The notes under the pieces were generated by a model, which had not been told where the DNA came from, did not search any database, and saw only the letters and a list, made by a program, of their open reading frames with translations. The position numbers and the translations under genes were made by a program. Below are positions 8,428 to 18,825 of a stretch of DNA of 64,000 bases, one piece after another (position 1 is the first letter of the stretch; each line of letters opens with the position of its first letter). Source of the DNA: Prochlorococcus sp. AG-409-J16 (lineage in GTDB: Bacteria; Cyanobacteriota; Cyanobacteriia; PCC-6307; Cyanobiaceae); contig QCKB01000003.1 in NCBI GenBank assembly GCA_003215655.1, forward strand, positions 142,254 to 206,253, given 5' to 3'.

Positions 8428-9990
8428 ATGGCACCTTTAGCCCTATTAAGCGTTTCTAATAAAACAGGTTTACTACCTTTAGCAAAAGCCCTAACTGAAA
8501 CTTATGGGTTTGAACTCTTATCAAGCGGTGGGACAGCAAAGGTGCTTAAAGAAGCAGGAATATCAGTTAGAAAAGTGGCTGATTTCACCGGAGCTCCTGA
8601 AATTCTTGGAGGCCGAGTCAAAACACTTCACCCTCGTATCCATGGAGGTATCCTGGCTAAAAGAGGAGACCCAAAGCATCAAGCTGATCTATCTCAACAA
8701 GAAATTCCTCAAATAGATTTAGTTGTAGTAAACCTCTACCCATTTAAAGAAACAATTAGCAACCCGCTAGTCAGTTGGGATGAAGCAATAGAAAACATCG
8801 ACATAGGTGGTCCAGCCATGGTGAGAGCTGCAGCCAAAAACCATGCCCACGTTTCAGTTCTTACTAGCCCGAATCAATATGAACGTTTTCTGAGTGCCTT
8901 ATCAAAAGAGGGACCTTCAACATCAACAGAGCTTCGATGTCAGCTTGCTTTGGAAGCATTTGAACATACTGCGGAATATGACATAGCCATAAGTACGTGG
9001 ATGAAAAACAAGCTCAATCCAAACCAATCTCCATGGCTAGGAGCATTCCCCTTACAGCAAACTTTGCGCTATGGAGAAAACCCTCATCAATCTGCCTCCT
9101 GGTATAGCAACGAAGGAAAAGGTTGGGGAGGAGCTAACAAGCTGCAAGGCAAAGAATTAAGCACCAACAATCTTCTTGATCTTGAAGCAGCCCTAACAAC
9201 TCTTAGAGAGTTCGGCTATGGGAATGATGGGGTAAGAACAACTAATCAAAAGGCCGCAGTAGTCGTAAAGCATACAAATCCATGTGGAGTTGCAATAGAT
9301 AGTCAATTATCCAAAGCTCTACAAAAAGCACTGGATGCAGACCGGACTAGCGCCTTTGGAGGGATAATTGCACTAAATCAGAATGTTGACTCAGACTGTG
9401 CAAATGAATTATCTAATCTATTTCTTGAATGTGTAGTAGCACCAAGCTTTGACAAGACAGCATTAACTATCCTTTCAAAAAAGACAAATTTACGAATATT
9501 GCAACTATCTCCTGAGGCAATTAATGCTTGCAACAGAAGTCAGATGCGTAGCATCCTTGGGGGAATTCTTGTACAAGAAAAAGATGATCTCCCAATAGAT
9601 GAAAAGGACTGGTCAACTCCTACTAAGCTTTCGCCATCAGCAACAATCAAGGAAGATCTTTCCTTTGCCTGGAAACTAGTCAGGCATGTACGATCAAATG
9701 CAATTGTTATTGCCTCTGCCGGCCAAAGTCTTGGCATCGGAGCAGGGCAAATGAACAGAGTTGGATCAGCAAAATTAGCGCTAGAAGCAGCAGGTAAAAG
9801 TGTTAAAGGAGCTGTTTTAGCAAGCGATGGATTCTTCCCATTTGATGACACAGTTCGACTTGCTGCCAGTTATGGAATTAATGCAATAATCCAACCAGGT
9901 GGAAGCATTCGCGACGAGGACTCAATCAAAGCTTGCGATGAATTAGGACTTTCAATGATATTTACGAACAAACGTCACTTCTTACATTGA
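8428..9990 (+). CDS. purH: Bifunctional AICAR transformylase / IMP cyclohydrolase
   Basis: Catalyses the last two steps of de novo IMP synthesis. The N-terminal MGS-like cyclohydrolase domain has [11 protein letters not shown] and [14 protein letters not shown] within its first ~80 residues. The AICARFT domain shows [11 protein letters not shown] and VVKHTNPCG, and ends [13 protein letters not shown]. The protein is about 520 residues from the ATG at 8428. An ATG at 8404 would add eight residues, but the family begins close to the [10 protein letters not shown] block. Confidence 0.95.
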   Translation: MAPLALLSVSNKTGLLPLAKALTETYGFELLSSGGTAKVLKEAGISVRKVADFTGAPEILGGRVKTLHPRIHGGILAKRGDPKHQADLSQQEIPQIDLVVVNLYPFKETISNPLVSWDEAIENIDIGGPAMVRAAAKNHAHVSVLTSPNQYERFLSALSKEGPSTSTELRCQLALEAFEHTAEYDIAISTWMKNKLNPNQSPWLGAFPLQQTLRYGENPHQSASWYSNEGKGWGGANKLQGKELSTNNLLDLEAALTTLREFGYGNDGVRTTNQKAAVVVKHTNPCGVAIDSQLSKALQKALDADRTSAFGGIIALNQNVDSDCANELSNLFLECVVAPSFDKTALTILSKKTNLRILQLSPEAINACNRSQMRSILGGILVQEKDDLPIDEKDWSTPTKLSPSATIKEDLSFAWKLVRHVRSNAIVIASAGQSLGIGAGQMNRVGSAKLALEAAGKSVKGAVLASDGFFPFDDTVRLAASYGINAIIQPGGSIRDEDSIKACDELGLSMIFTNKRHFLH

Positions 9991-10052
9991 TCAGAACAAA
10001 ATGTGAAAGACAATAGATAGCAGAAAAAGGAAAGATTTAAAATAAAATCAAT

Positions 10053-10649
10053 TTAAATCTTCGATTTTGGATAATAAGTAATCTTATTTGTCCTCCTAAA
10101 TGCAGAGAGCCTACCAGGGCCAGCACATACAAAATAAAAGAAAATAGCCGCATAAACTGCTGATAATTCAAATGCATAATTATGCCCTTCAACCACAGCA
10201 AAAGGGAACCCCTCCAAGCCTGTATCCAATAGATGAAATGGAATAGCAAATAACATTGTAGATAGAAGTCCTAGCGCAGAAACTCTTGCGAACAAGCCAA
10301 TAGCGAGACCTATAGGGCAGATCACTTGTGTTGCTGCAGCAGCAAAAGTCCAAATTATTGGGTTACCAGGTAAAAATCCAAAATATTTCCCTACAACAAA
10401 CTCCGCGAATCCTTCAGGGTCTTGAAATTTCTCCAACCCGTGATGAACCATCATCACACTCACTCCAACTCTCAATACAAAAATTGCCAACTCAGCATTA
10501 ATATTGACTTCTCCTTGAGAAGAGGGGCTTTCTACGACCACCTCAACTCTCTGCGGCGGACTAGAAGCCGAGAGTTGAGGAGCAGGGTTTTGATCTACTC
10601 GATTTTGGGACTCCTCAGGCTGGGAGATGTCAGCTTCATTCATCATCAC
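10053..10649 (-). CDS. DoxX family membrane protein
   Basis: A 198-residue protein. A polar Pro/Ser/Glu-rich N-terminal tail of about 55 residues precedes four hydrophobic helices. The DoxX-type first helix reads RVGVSVMMVHHGLEKF, and a later helix has the ICPIGLAIGLFAR pattern. The family includes thiosulfate:quinone oxidoreductase subunits, but most members are of unknown function. Three successive codons at the start (ATGATGATG) make the exact start uncertain by six bases. It converges on purH. Confidence 0.8.
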   Translation of the reverse strand: MMMNEADISQPEESQNRVDQNPAPQLSASSPPQRVEVVVESPSSQGEVNINAELAIFVLRVGVSVMMVHHGLEKFQDPEGFAEFVVGKYFGFLPGNPIIWTFAAAATQVICPIGLAIGLFARVSALGLLSTMLFAIPFHLLDTGLEGFPFAVVEGHNYAFELSAVYAAIFFYFVCAGPGRLSAFRRTNKITYYPKSKI

Positions 10650-10885
10650 TATTTCCTAGAGAATTGATTGATTTTAGTTAGCAGGTAGTGAGTACAACTC
10701 TAAATAATGGAGGAACCTCCAAAAGCGAAGATAGAACAAATAGGGAGTTGATCACCACTTTATGAGAGTCTGATGAAGAAAAACCCCCATTAAAAGGTAT
10801 TAAAGAGAATACCACTCCCAAAGTCTAAAACCAATTAAAAATTATAGACATCCAAATATCAATCTATAGAAATTTATCTCCTAAT

Positions 10886-12100
10886 TTAACTACTTAAAGC
10901 TTCTACCTCACTTAATTTTATTAGCTTTTGAATAACATGCTCTACCACTCTGTCAGGGGTTGAAGCTCCAGATGTTATCCCCACATTGACTTGGCCATCA
11001 GGAAGAAAAATTTCGTCCTTTAAAGTATCCTCTCCCAAAGGCTTATGGATAATACGGTTACTATCATCACCAATTCTTTCAGGAGTATCTATATGGAACG
11101 AACGAATCCCTCTACTAACTGCGATCTCTTGCAAATGTGTTGTATTCGATGAATTAAAACCACCTATAACCACAAGTAAATCCAAAGGTTCATCAACTAA
11201 AGAAAACATTGCATCTTGCCTCTCCTCTGTTGCATCGCAGATAGTATTAAATGCCAGAAAGTGTTCACTAAGAGCCTGAGGGCCATACCTCTTCAACATT
11301 GTCCGTTCAAATAAGCGGCCTATTTCCTCCGTCTCGCTCTTCAGCATTGTCGTTTGATTAGCTACTCCTAAACGTTGAAGATCAACATCTGGATCAAAAC
11401 CTGGAGATATAGCCTTCGAGAACATACTCATAAAGTCCTCTCTGTTGCCTCTACCAAGTATGTAATCTGCGACATATTGAGCCTCTTCAAGATCAAGTAC
11501 TACTAAATATGTCCCTGCGAAAGAGCTTGTGGCCAATGTCTCTTCATGCTTGACCTTGCCGTGAATGATTGAAGTAAAAGTATGTTTCTTATGCTTTTCC
11601 ACAGTGTGCCAAACCTTAGAAACCCAGGGACAAGTGGTATCGATGATGTGACAGCCCCTCTCATGCAAAAGCTGCATTTCCTGGACTGTCGCTCCAAAGG
11701 CTGGAAGGATCACGACATCACCTTCTTGGACGCTAGAAAAATCTTTGACCCCTTTATTGGCAGCTATGAAACGAACATTCATTTTGCGCAAATGATCATT
11801 TACTGAAGGGTTATGAATGATCTCATTCGTAATCCAAATCTGCTCAGTTGGATAATGACGCCTAGTTTCATAGGCCATAGCTACTGCACGCTCAACCCCC
11901 CAACAGAATCCAAAAGCCTCTGCAAGCTTTACCTTTAAGCGTCCATGATTCAGTACATAACCATTATCTCTAATCGAACCAATCAAAGTGCTTTGATAAG
12001 CCTTTTCAAGCTCTTGCGCTCTATTTGCAGGCGAACCAAATCCACGCCTGTTATAACGTTCAGACTGATGTAAAGAGCGTTTAAAAGCTTGTGTATCCAT
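10886..12100 (-). CDS. ispH: 4-Hydroxy-3-methylbut-2-enyl diphosphate reductase
   Basis: Reduces HMBPP to IPP and DMAPP in the last MEP-pathway step, with a [4Fe-4S] cluster. The three cluster cysteines are visible at about residues 66 ([11 protein letters not shown]), 157 ([10 protein letters not shown]) and 288 ([11 protein letters not shown]). The 404-residue length with an N-terminal extension is normal for cyanobacteria and plastids. It supplies isoprenoids for carotenoids, phytol and quinones, and so links to crtR at 41 kb. Confidence 0.95.
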   Translation of the reverse strand: MDTQAFKRSLHQSERYNRRGFGSPANRAQELEKAYQSTLIGSIRDNGYVLNHGRLKVKLAEAFGFCWGVERAVAMAYETRRHYPTEQIWITNEIIHNPSVNDHLRKMNVRFIAANKGVKDFSSVQEGDVVILPAFGATVQEMQLLHERGCHIIDTTCPWVSKVWHTVEKHKKHTFTSIIHGKVKHEETLATSSFAGTYLVVLDLEEAQYVADYILGRGNREDFMSMFSKAISPGFDPDVDLQRLGVANQTTMLKSETEEIGRLFERTMLKRYGPQALSEHFLAFNTICDATEERQDAMFSLVDEPLDLLVVIGGFNSSNTTHLQEIAVSRGIRSFHIDTPERIGDDSNRIIHKPLGEDTLKDEIFLPDGQVNVGITSGASTPDRVVEHVIQKLIKLSEVEALSS

Positions 12101-12151
12101 ATCTATTTATAGCTGGTTTAAATAAAACTGTATTAGTCAGAATAAATGATC

Positions 12152-12185
12152 AAAAAAAAAGCCTGGCAAAAAAGCCAGGCTTTTT
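12152..12185 (-). terminator. Rho-independent terminator of amt1
   Basis: An 8-bp perfect stem (GCCTGGCa / tGCCAGGC) flanked by an A run and a T run. On the minus strand the stem is followed by nine T residues, 20-30 bases after the amt1 stop. It also insulates ispH from transcription through amt1. Confidence 0.9.
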
Positions 12186-12204
12186 AAATTTCGAGAGATA
12201 TGTC

Positions 12205-13668
12205 TTAATTGCCAGCAGAAGCAAAGTCTGGATAAGCCTCCATACCATGCTCGCCAATATCAAGACCTGCAATCTCCTCATTCTCAGAAACACGAATGCC
12301 TCCAAAGAAAGAGCCGATGATTGTCCAAGCAAGCCAACATGTTACGACTGTCCAAATTCCGTACGCCGCGCAACCAACAAACTGAGTCCAAAGCTGGCCG
12401 AAGCCGCCTCCAGTCAAGAGTCCTAAACCTTCTCCAGTGCCTTGAATGTCATACCCCCAGAGTCCAATGACCAAGGTCCCCCAGATTCCACATACTCCAT
12501 GAACAGAGAAAGCTCCTACAGGATCATCAATTCCCAGAGAATCAAGCGCAGAAACTGAGAAAACAACAATCACTCCACCTACTAATCCAGCCAACCAGGC
12601 TCCGGACATAGTCAAATTTGCACAACCTGCAGTAATGCTGACCAAACCAGCGAGTATGCCGTTAATGATCATTGTTAGATCAGGCTTGCCAGAAGTGACA
12701 GTAGAAACAATTGTTGCGCCAATAGCACCACCAGCAGCAGCAAGAGTGGTTGTTACGGCTACGTATGGCACCCACTGATCCATCGCAAGTTGGGAACCAG
12801 GGTTGAAGCCATACCAACCTATCCAAAGGATCAATGCACCTAGTGTGGCGATTGCCATGTTATGGCCTGGCATTGCCTGAGCTTTTCCATCAACGAACTT
12901 GCCAAGACGAGGTCCAAGAAGCATTGCGCCAACTAATCCAGCCCAAGCTCCTACTGAGTGAACAATCGAAGATCCAGCGAAATCAATAAACCCAGCTTCA
13001 GCCAGCCAGCCTCCATTCCACTGCCAACTCCCCGAAATTGGATAAATCAAAGCAGTTAAAACTAAAGAGAAAACTACAAACTCTCCAAACTTGACCCTCT
13101 CAGCTACCAAACCTGAAACGATTGTTGCAGCAGTTCCTGCAAAAGCAGCTTGGAATAAAAAGTCAACTGTTGGAACCAAACCAGCTTCACCAATAATTTC
13201 TGGTGTAACTGTTGGATCAAAGAAAAGGCCATTAAAAAATAACCACCCTGCAGCAATGGCATTGCCATACATCAATGAATAGCCAACAAACCAATATGCA
13301 GTAACAGCAAGAGCAAAGACAAAAAGATTTTTAGCAAGAATGTTTACGGCATTTTTCTGGCGACACATTCCTGCCTCAACCATCGCAAAGCCAGCATTCA
13401 TAAAGATCACAAGAATCGTTGCTATCAACAACCAAAGGTTGTTAGCAAGGAAAGCTGCGGTCAATTCAGGCATCTCTGCGGCATGAGCCGAGAGATTAAA
13501 AAGCCCCAAACCAAAGAGGGCAAGAGGTACACAGGCAAGCCACATCAAAGAACGATGAGAGCTAAACCCACGCAAACTCCTAAAGAGAATCATGGGTCCT
13601 TCCAAGAGGCTTGCCTCCTGTAAACGGACTGTTCGTCTCCTAGGAGGCGAATTCAAAGCAGAAGTCAT
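12205..13668 (-). CDS. amt1: Ammonium transporter
   Basis: A 487-residue Amt/Rh channel for ammonium uptake across the plasma membrane. The first helix (MWLACVPLALFGLGLFNLSAHA) looks like a cleavable or leader helix. Conserved features include MNAGFAMVEAGMCRQKN, GSWQWNGGWL, the pore-His region (DFAGSSIVHSVGAWAGLVGA) and SVHGVCGIWGTL. The longest start (MTSALN) is kept because I recall a similar RLQEASLLEGP leader in other picocyanobacterial Amt1 proteins. A strong terminator follows. A candidate NtcA box lies upstream. Confidence 0.95.
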   Translation of the reverse strand: MTSALNSPPRRRTVRLQEASLLEGPMILFRSLRGFSSHRSLMWLACVPLALFGLGLFNLSAHAAEMPELTAAFLANNLWLLIATILVIFMNAGFAMVEAGMCRQKNAVNILAKNLFVFALAVTAYWFVGYSLMYGNAIAAGWLFFNGLFFDPTVTPEIIGEAGLVPTVDFLFQAAFAGTAATIVSGLVAERVKFGEFVVFSLVLTALIYPISGSWQWNGGWLAEAGFIDFAGSSIVHSVGAWAGLVGAMLLGPRLGKFVDGKAQAMPGHNMAIATLGALILWIGWYGFNPGSQLAMDQWVPYVAVTTTLAAAGGAIGATIVSTVTSGKPDLTMIINGILAGLVSITAGCANLTMSGAWLAGLVGGVIVVFSVSALDSLGIDDPVGAFSVHGVCGIWGTLVIGLWGYDIQGTGEGLGLLTGGGFGQLWTQFVGCAAYGIWTVVTCWLAWTIIGSFFGGIRVSENEEIAGLDIGEHGMEAYPDFASAGN

Positions 13669-13753
13669 AAAAGCGAGGCTGCTACGTGAACTGGACCAAA
13701 TGAGCCCAATATTTATACAGGTATAAACCTATTGATAACTAGATATCGTTCCA

Positions 13754-13767
13754 GTCGCTTTTGATAC
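13754..13767 (-). promoter_or_regulatory. Candidate NtcA-binding site upstream of amt1
   Basis: Read on the minus strand: GTA-N8-GAC, one mismatch from GTA-N8-TAC. It is followed after exactly 22 bases by TAGGTT, which fits the TAN3T -10 pattern of NtcA-activated promoters. It lies about 85 bases upstream of the amt1 ATG. The match is imperfect and other -10-like boxes are nearby. Confidence 0.4.
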
Positions 13768-13832
13768 AAAATTGATCTTTCAACGCAAAAGGCTTGTCAG
13801 GACAGAGAAAACCAAAAAATACGCATTGTCAT

Positions 13833-14582
13833 CTAAACATTCAATGGGCGTATACCTTCCCAAGTAACGGAATCACGGTAAAAGCCAAAACAGCATGGGA
13901 AAACCTCGACACCAGCATTCAAAGCCATTCGAAAAAGCTCTCCATAGACCGGGTCAGCAGAGTCACCTGGTGCGAAAGATTTAACATCCGGCCTACTTAA
14001 ACAGGGGACTAAAACTCCTCGAGATGGTCCAAGAACCCCGATGAGTTCCTTTAAATGCTTTTGTCCTCTTGTTGTAACCGTGTCAGGGAAAAGAGCGACA
14101 TCTCCATCAGCCCAAGTCGTATTTTTTATTTCTAAATAAATCTTCCTTCTATCAACTGCTTTCTCATCAGGAGTTATTAGTAAATCAATCCGGCTGCGGT
14201 TATCTCTGCCATAAACGACTTCACTACGAATCTCACCAATAGGGCCTAGTTGGTCCTTCAAACAAAAAGCTTCTAAAGCTAATTTTATGATCTTATTTGG
14301 GAGAGATGTATTTACTCCCACCCAACAGGTGGATCCATCGAAAGAGGGAACTTCAGCCTGCTCCCAAGACCATTTCAACTTTCGAGTAGGTGAGGGTGTA
14401 TATCTCAGCCGAACTTTGCGTCCTGGGAATAAGACACCTTTCATTGGACCTGTATTGGCACAATGAGCAGTAACAACTTGCCCATTTGCCAATTCAACAT
14501 CAGCCAAAAAACGCTTATACCTTTTAATTAAAATTCCTTCCGAAAGCAAAGGGAAACTCAATAACTTCTGACCAAGCATCAT
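13833..14582 (-). CDS. sfsA: SfsA family protein
   Basis: A protein of about 249 residues. Family blocks are KRYKRFLADVELANG, VTAHCANTGPM, YLEIKNTTWADGDVALFPD, TTRGQKHLKEL and a C-terminal segment YGELFRMALNAGVEVFP. SfsA was named for sugar fermentation stimulation in E. coli; its acidic residues and fold recall a nuclease, but its role is unsettled. I use the internal ATG pair (14582/14579) because SfsA proteins begin only 10-15 residues before KRYKRF. It is divergent from murJ. Confidence 0.88.
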   Translation of the reverse strand: MMLGQKLLSFPLLSEGILIKRYKRFLADVELANGQVVTAHCANTGPMKGVLFPGRKVRLRYTPSPTRKLKWSWEQAEVPSFDGSTCWVGVNTSLPNKIIKLALEAFCLKDQLGPIGEIRSEVVYGRDNRSRIDLLITPDEKAVDRRKIYLEIKNTTWADGDVALFPDTVTTRGQKHLKELIGVLGPSRGVLVPCLSRPDVKSFAPGDSADPVYGELFRMALNAGVEVFPCCFGFYRDSVTWEGIRPLNV

Positions 14583-14663
14583 GACTGAATAGATTGACCA
14601 ATAGTTTCGCCTTATTTGCATAGAAATGCAGGTGAAATGATCGGTATTTGCAAAGTGTCAAGG

Positions 14664-16271
14664 ATGCCAAGATCTCTCAAAAAAATTGCTCTTGTAGTCA
14701 CGCTAGGTACTTTGCTGAGCAAGATAGGCGGTCTGGCTAGGCAACTTGTAATTGCGTCTGCATTTGGAGTAGGTGCTGCTTATGACGCATACAACTATGC
14801 ATATGTGATGCCTGGCTTCCTATTAGTTCTATTAGGAGGAATAAATGGGCCTTTCCACAGTGCAATGGTCAGTGTTCTTAGCCGAAGACCTAAACATGAA
14901 GGTGCTCATGTTTTAGCAGCACTAAGCACAATGACTAGCGCTGCACTAGTTGTTATTACTTTTTTGATGATTATTGGAGCAGATCAGATCATCAAACTAA
15001 TCGCTCCTGGTCTGAATTCAGAAGTCCATCAAATAGCAGTGATCCAGCTACAAATCATGGCTCCTATCGCCTTTTTAGCTGGCTTAATAGGGCTTGGGTT
15101 TGGCTCACTGAATGCTAGAGGCGAATTCTTAGTTCCATCAATTTCTCCTCTGATATCAAGCTTATCAATTGTCTTATCTGTTACTTGGCTCTGGTTAGAA
15201 GTAAGAGAAGGGATAGGTACACCCGAACTGGCTTTGCGCGGCGGGGTAATTCTTGCTGTCGCAACACTAGTAGGGGCTCTTTTGCAATGGTTAATTCAGT
15301 TTCCAGCCCTTATTAAAAAAGGTCTAGCAAAAGTCAAATTGATTTGGGACTGGAAGCATCCAGGAGTTAAAGAAGTCCTGAAAGTCATGGGACCAGCAAC
15401 TCTTTCTTCAGGGATGCTCCAAATAAATGTTTTTACAGATCTATTTTTTGCATCTGGAATATTAGGGGCAGCAGCAGGCCTTGGTTACGCAAATCTCCTA
15501 GTGCAAACTCCTTTGGGGTTGATTTCGAATGCATTAATCATTCCTCTTCTTCCTACTTTTTCAAGACTCACAAGTCCTAGTGATCAACCAGCACTAATAG
15601 CCAGAATTAGACAAGGCTTAATGCTTTCGACAGCAGCCATGATCCCAATAGGGGCTCTCTTCATAGCCCTTGGGGGCCCTATCGTTTCAATGGTTTATGA
15701 GCGTGGAGCCTTTGACTTTGAGGCAAGAAAACTCGTCACAGCTCTACTAATGGCATATGGATTGGGGATGCCAGCCTATTTAGGAAGAGATTTACTTGTT
15801 CGTATCTTCTATGCATTAGGAGATGGAGTGACACCATTTCGTCTTTCATTAGCGGGAATTGTTATGAATATATTTTTAGACTGGCTTTTGCTAGGAGGTC
15901 CTACTCCTTGGGGGAATCAGATGCCATTGAATTTCGGTGCAGCTGGTCTTGTACTCGCAACAGTTGCAATCAATCTTCTTACATGTTTCGCACTCTTAAA
16001 AAAATTAAGCTCACATCTTGGCGAATTGCCTTTTAGAGAATGGGCTATTGATGGAAGCAAGCTTTTATTTGCAGGCATTTTTTCAGGAATAGCAGCTTGG
16101 ATAATGAAATCAAGCATCATTTGGCCTCAAGGTCTTATAGGCCTATCTCTTGAGGTCCTTATTTCAACTGCCATAAGCATCAGTGTGTTCGTATTAATAA
16201 GTCATTACCTCCAAGTCAAAGAGGTCAAAGAATTGCTTTTTCTAATAAAACAGCGTTTTAGTCCTCGTTAA
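14664..16271 (+). CDS. murJ: Lipid II flippase MurJ (MviN)
   Basis: A polytopic membrane protein of about 535 residues of the MATE-like MVF family that flips lipid II for peptidoglycan synthesis. The N-terminal block LSKIGGLARQLVIASAFG followed by AYDAYNYAYVMP is diagnostic. The segment MVYERGAFDF is the conserved RGAF motif. I place the start at the ATG before PRSLKKIALV. An ATG at 14637 with a better AGGTG site is possible. It converges on the small gene ending at 16258, with 13 bases of overlap. Confidence 0.92.
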   Translation: MPRSLKKIALVVTLGTLLSKIGGLARQLVIASAFGVGAAYDAYNYAYVMPGFLLVLLGGINGPFHSAMVSVLSRRPKHEGAHVLAALSTMTSAALVVITFLMIIGADQIIKLIAPGLNSEVHQIAVIQLQIMAPIAFLAGLIGLGFGSLNARGEFLVPSISPLISSLSIVLSVTWLWLEVREGIGTPELALRGGVILAVATLVGALLQWLIQFPALIKKGLAKVKLIWDWKHPGVKEVLKVMGPATLSSGMLQINVFTDLFFASGILGAAAGLGYANLLVQTPLGLISNALIIPLLPTFSRLTSPSDQPALIARIRQGLMLSTAAMIPIGALFIALGGPIVSMVYERGAFDFEARKLVTALLMAYGLGMPAYLGRDLLVRIFYALGDGVTPFRLSLAGIVMNIFLDWLLLGGPTPWGNQMPLNFGAAGLVLATVAINLLTCFALLKKLSSHLGELPFREWAIDGSKLLFAGIFSGIAAWIMKSSIIWPQGLIGLSLEVLISTAISISVFVLISHYLQVKEVKELLFLIKQRFSPR

Positions 16272-16575
16272 GTAAAACTTGACGTTCCTCGCGAATATTT
16301 AGCTGTATTTCTAGCTGATCTTCAACTAATTCAGCGCCTTGCACAGAAACTATGCGAGCTTCAATTCCAAATTCCTTGAAAGCAGTTTCCATCTCCTGAA
16401 TTACAGCTTTCTCGACCTGCTCTTCTGGATCAACAACCTTGCCAATAAGTCTTTCACCCAAACTTCCAAGGCGTTTGCGCAAAACCTCACGTGCATTTGT
16501 AACCTCAATAATTAACACTTGATATCCATTGTTAGAAGCAACCTTATCTGCAATAGGGCACCAAAATCTCCTCAA
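16258..16575 (-). CDS. Conserved cyanobacterial protein, unknown function
   Basis: About 105 residues with a well-formed soluble alpha/beta pattern (YQVLIIEVTNAREVLRKRLG; KVVDPEEQVEKAVIQEM; FGIEARIVSVQG). I recall similar unnamed proteins in other cyanobacteria. The only in-frame start is a TTG at 16575, lying inside the DUF3181 gene with a 32-base overlap, which suggests translational coupling. No ATG or GTG precedes the conserved block. Confidence 0.7.
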   Translation of the reverse strand: MRRFWCPIADKVASNNGYQVLIIEVTNAREVLRKRLGSLGERLIGKVVDPEEQVEKAVIQEMETAFKEFGIEARIVSVQGAELVEDQLEIQLNIREERQVLLNED

Positions 16576-16834
16576 GCACTTTAATTTGAGCAGAAGGCAT
16601 CAACAAAATTAATGGTAAGGATGTCTTTCCCCCTGCAACTTGAACTTTTAAAGACTCCAAGGCCTTTGTAGCTGCAAAAACAGCTCCTTGATCAATTGTC
16701 GCACTACATTCAATCGCCAAGTCCTTAGCCAGCCCAGCATCACCTAGATACAACCTCCAACTTGCAATCTGAAGATGTAACCGATCTCCAATCAAATCCT
16801 CTAAATCTCGTATATCTGCCAAATCAAGAGTCAT
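16544..16834 (-). CDS. DUF3181 family protein
   Basis: A 96-residue protein. The pattern IGDRLHLQIASWRLYLGDAG with a C-terminal VLEEILVPY matches a family known only in cyanobacteria, function unknown. It starts at an ATG. It overlaps the next minus-strand gene by 32 bases, so the two probably form one translational unit. Confidence 0.75.
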   Translation of the reverse strand: MTLDLADIRDLEDLIGDRLHLQIASWRLYLGDAGLAKDLAIECSATIDQGAVFAATKALESLKVQVAGGKTSLPLILLMPSAQIKVLEEILVPYCR

Positions 16835-16874
16835 TGGTTCACGTCCTTATTACAAGAGCTATTAGCCTATGGCC

Positions 16875-17129
16875 CTAAGCAGTAGTTTCTGTATCACCAT
16901 TGCCTGGACGACGAATAATGACGAATGTCAAATGAGCTAACAAAGCGATAAGCCAAATTTGTGTAAAGAAACTTAGATTTTCCCAAGGGTGTCGAAGCTG
17001 CTGAAAAAACCATAACCCGCTGTTAAAAGCAGCAAAAGTCATTCCATGCAAAACCAAATTCACAACCCTTGAAAAGTGTTTGTAGGTCGGGTCGGACTTG
17101 TCAGAAGTGCCATACCAACGAAGAGGCAT
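16875..17129 (-). CDS. Small two-helix membrane protein
   Basis: An 84-residue protein from the ATG at 17129; a GTG start at 17150 would add seven residues. Two hydrophobic segments (NLVLHGMTFAAFNSGLWFF and IWLIALLAHLTFVII) are separated by a polar loop with RHPWENLSFF, a layout like 2TM-domain proteins. Function unknown. It lies upstream of the DUF3181 pair on the same strand and may share their transcript. Confidence 0.7.
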   Translation of the reverse strand: MPLRWYGTSDKSDPTYKHFSRVVNLVLHGMTFAAFNSGLWFFQQLRHPWENLSFFTQIWLIALLAHLTFVIIRRPGNGDTETTA

Positions 17130-17262
17130 AAGAAAGTGTGCAATACACACTAATTTTGCCTCCTATTCACAAAATCATGTGCGAAATTCACCTTGATTGT
17201 GGTGCTAAGAGACCATTTCGGTTGACGAAGGCCCCCTTGATGGGCTGTGATTGTTAATTCAA

Positions 17263-17336
17263 GCGCCTGTAGCTCAGCGGATTAGAGCATCTGACTACGG
17301 ATCAGAGGGTCGGGAGTTCGAATCTCTCCAGGCGCG
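17263..17336 (+). tRNA. tRNA-Arg (ACG)
   Basis: The acceptor is GCGCCTG/CAGGCGC and the D stem GCTC/GAGC. The anticodon arm is TCTGA-CTACGGA-TCAGA, giving anticodon ACG. The T arm is GGGAG-TTCGAAT-CTCTC and the discriminator G. CCA is not encoded. The wobble A would be deaminated to inosine to read CGN codons. Confidence 0.95.
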
Positions 17337-17457
17337 CTTTCTTAACTGTCCTAAAGATAAATAATCAAATAACTAGCTTCTTAAACAACCCGGAGCAGCT
17401 ACGAGCAATAAGAAGGAGACTTGCCTACGATCGCGAAATTATTAGATTTCTGAAATT

Positions 17458-18732
17458 GTGGAGGATCAGTTGTCTCCAATAAATTCCGCCCTGATCGAGA
17501 CAGATTCGATATTAGCTGGGTTTATCAAACAAGAGCTAGACCGGCAAGAGACCCATCTAGAGCTAATTGCAAGTGAAAACTTTGCCTCCAAAGCAGTTAT
17601 GGAGGCTCAAGGTTCGGTTCTTACAAATAAATACGCCGAGGGGCTGCCCTATAAGCGGTACTACGGAGGCTGTGAATACATTGATGAGATAGAAGCATTA
17701 GCTATAGAAAGAGCAAAAAGCCTCTTCAATGCCCCTTGGGCAAATGTTCAACCTCACAGTGGAGCCCAGGCAAACTTTGCTGTCTTTCTAAGTCTCTTAG
17801 AACCAGGAGACACAATTATGGGAATGGATCTTGCCCATGGAGGTCACCTCACCCATGGATCGCCAGTAAATGTCAGTGGTAAATGGTTCAAAGTTATTAA
17901 TTACGGGGTAGATAGAGATACTCAAAAACTAGATATGGAACAAGTGCGCGAAATTGCATTAGAGCATCGCCCTAAATTAATAATTTGCGGATTTTCCGCT
18001 TACCCAAGAACAATAGATTTTGCCGCCTTCCGCAAAATTGCCGATGAAATTGATGCCTATTTACTTGCAGACATTGCTCATATCGCAGGACTGGTTGCCT
18101 CAGGCATCCACCCCAGTCCAATCTCTCACTGCCACGTAGTAACAACAACTACCCACAAAACCTTAAGAGGTCCTAGAGGGGGCTTAATTCTTTGTCAAGA
18201 CGATGCTCTTGCAAAGAAGCTTGACAAAGCTGTTTTCCCTGGCACTCAAGGGGGGCCTTTGGAGCATGTAATTGCAGCCAAAGCAGTGGCATTTGGAGAA
18301 GCCTTAAAACCAGAGTTTCAAACATATACACGCCAGGTTGTTGCCAATGCAAAGTCACTGGCAAATCAGACTCAAGAAAGAGGAATCGCAGTAGTAAGCA
18401 AAGGCACTGATAACCACCTAGTGCTATTAGACCTTAGAAGTATTGGGATGACAGGGAAAATCGCTGATTCTCTTGTTAGCGAAGTTAAGATTACAGCTAA
18501 CAAAAATACTGTCCCCTTTGACCCGGAGTCGCCATTTGTAACCAGCGGATTGCGCCTAGGGACAGCTGCGCTTACTACTAGAGGATTTAAAGAAAAACAA
18601 TTTCATGAGATAGCAGATATAATTGCAGATAGATTACTTAAGCCAGAAGATTTAGAAGTTAAAGCTTATTGCTTAGAAAGAGTCACAAGCTTATGCAAGT
18701 TTTTCCCTCTATACAGCAAGCCATCTCTTTAG
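17458..18732 (+). CDS. glyA: Serine hydroxymethyltransferase
   Basis: A PLP enzyme interconverting serine and glycine with tetrahydrofolate. The PLP lysine is in [16 protein letters not shown], near residue 229. Other family blocks are [27 protein letters not shown] and [11 protein letters not shown]. The length of 424 is normal. The start is GTG. An AGAAGGAG stretch is about 45 bases upstream, too far to be its ribosome site. Confidence 0.96.
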   Translation: MEDQLSPINSALIETDSILAGFIKQELDRQETHLELIASENFASKAVMEAQGSVLTNKYAEGLPYKRYYGGCEYIDEIEALAIERAKSLFNAPWANVQPHSGAQANFAVFLSLLEPGDTIMGMDLAHGGHLTHGSPVNVSGKWFKVINYGVDRDTQKLDMEQVREIALEHRPKLIICGFSAYPRTIDFAAFRKIADEIDAYLLADIAHIAGLVASGIHPSPISHCHVVTTTTHKTLRGPRGGLILCQDDALAKKLDKAVFPGTQGGPLEHVIAAKAVAFGEALKPEFQTYTRQVVANAKSLANQTQERGIAVVSKGTDNHLVLLDLRSIGMTGKIADSLVSEVKITANKNTVPFDPESPFVTSGLRLGTAALTTRGFKEKQFHEIADIIADRLLKPEDLEVKAYCLERVTSLCKFFPLYSKPSL

Positions 18733-18825
18733 AAAAAATCAAATGAATTCAATAATCAGAGCCTTAAATATATATTTATCATCTTCAAAAGTGATCTTTC
18801 TAAGATGATAAATTAACCTATTCGC

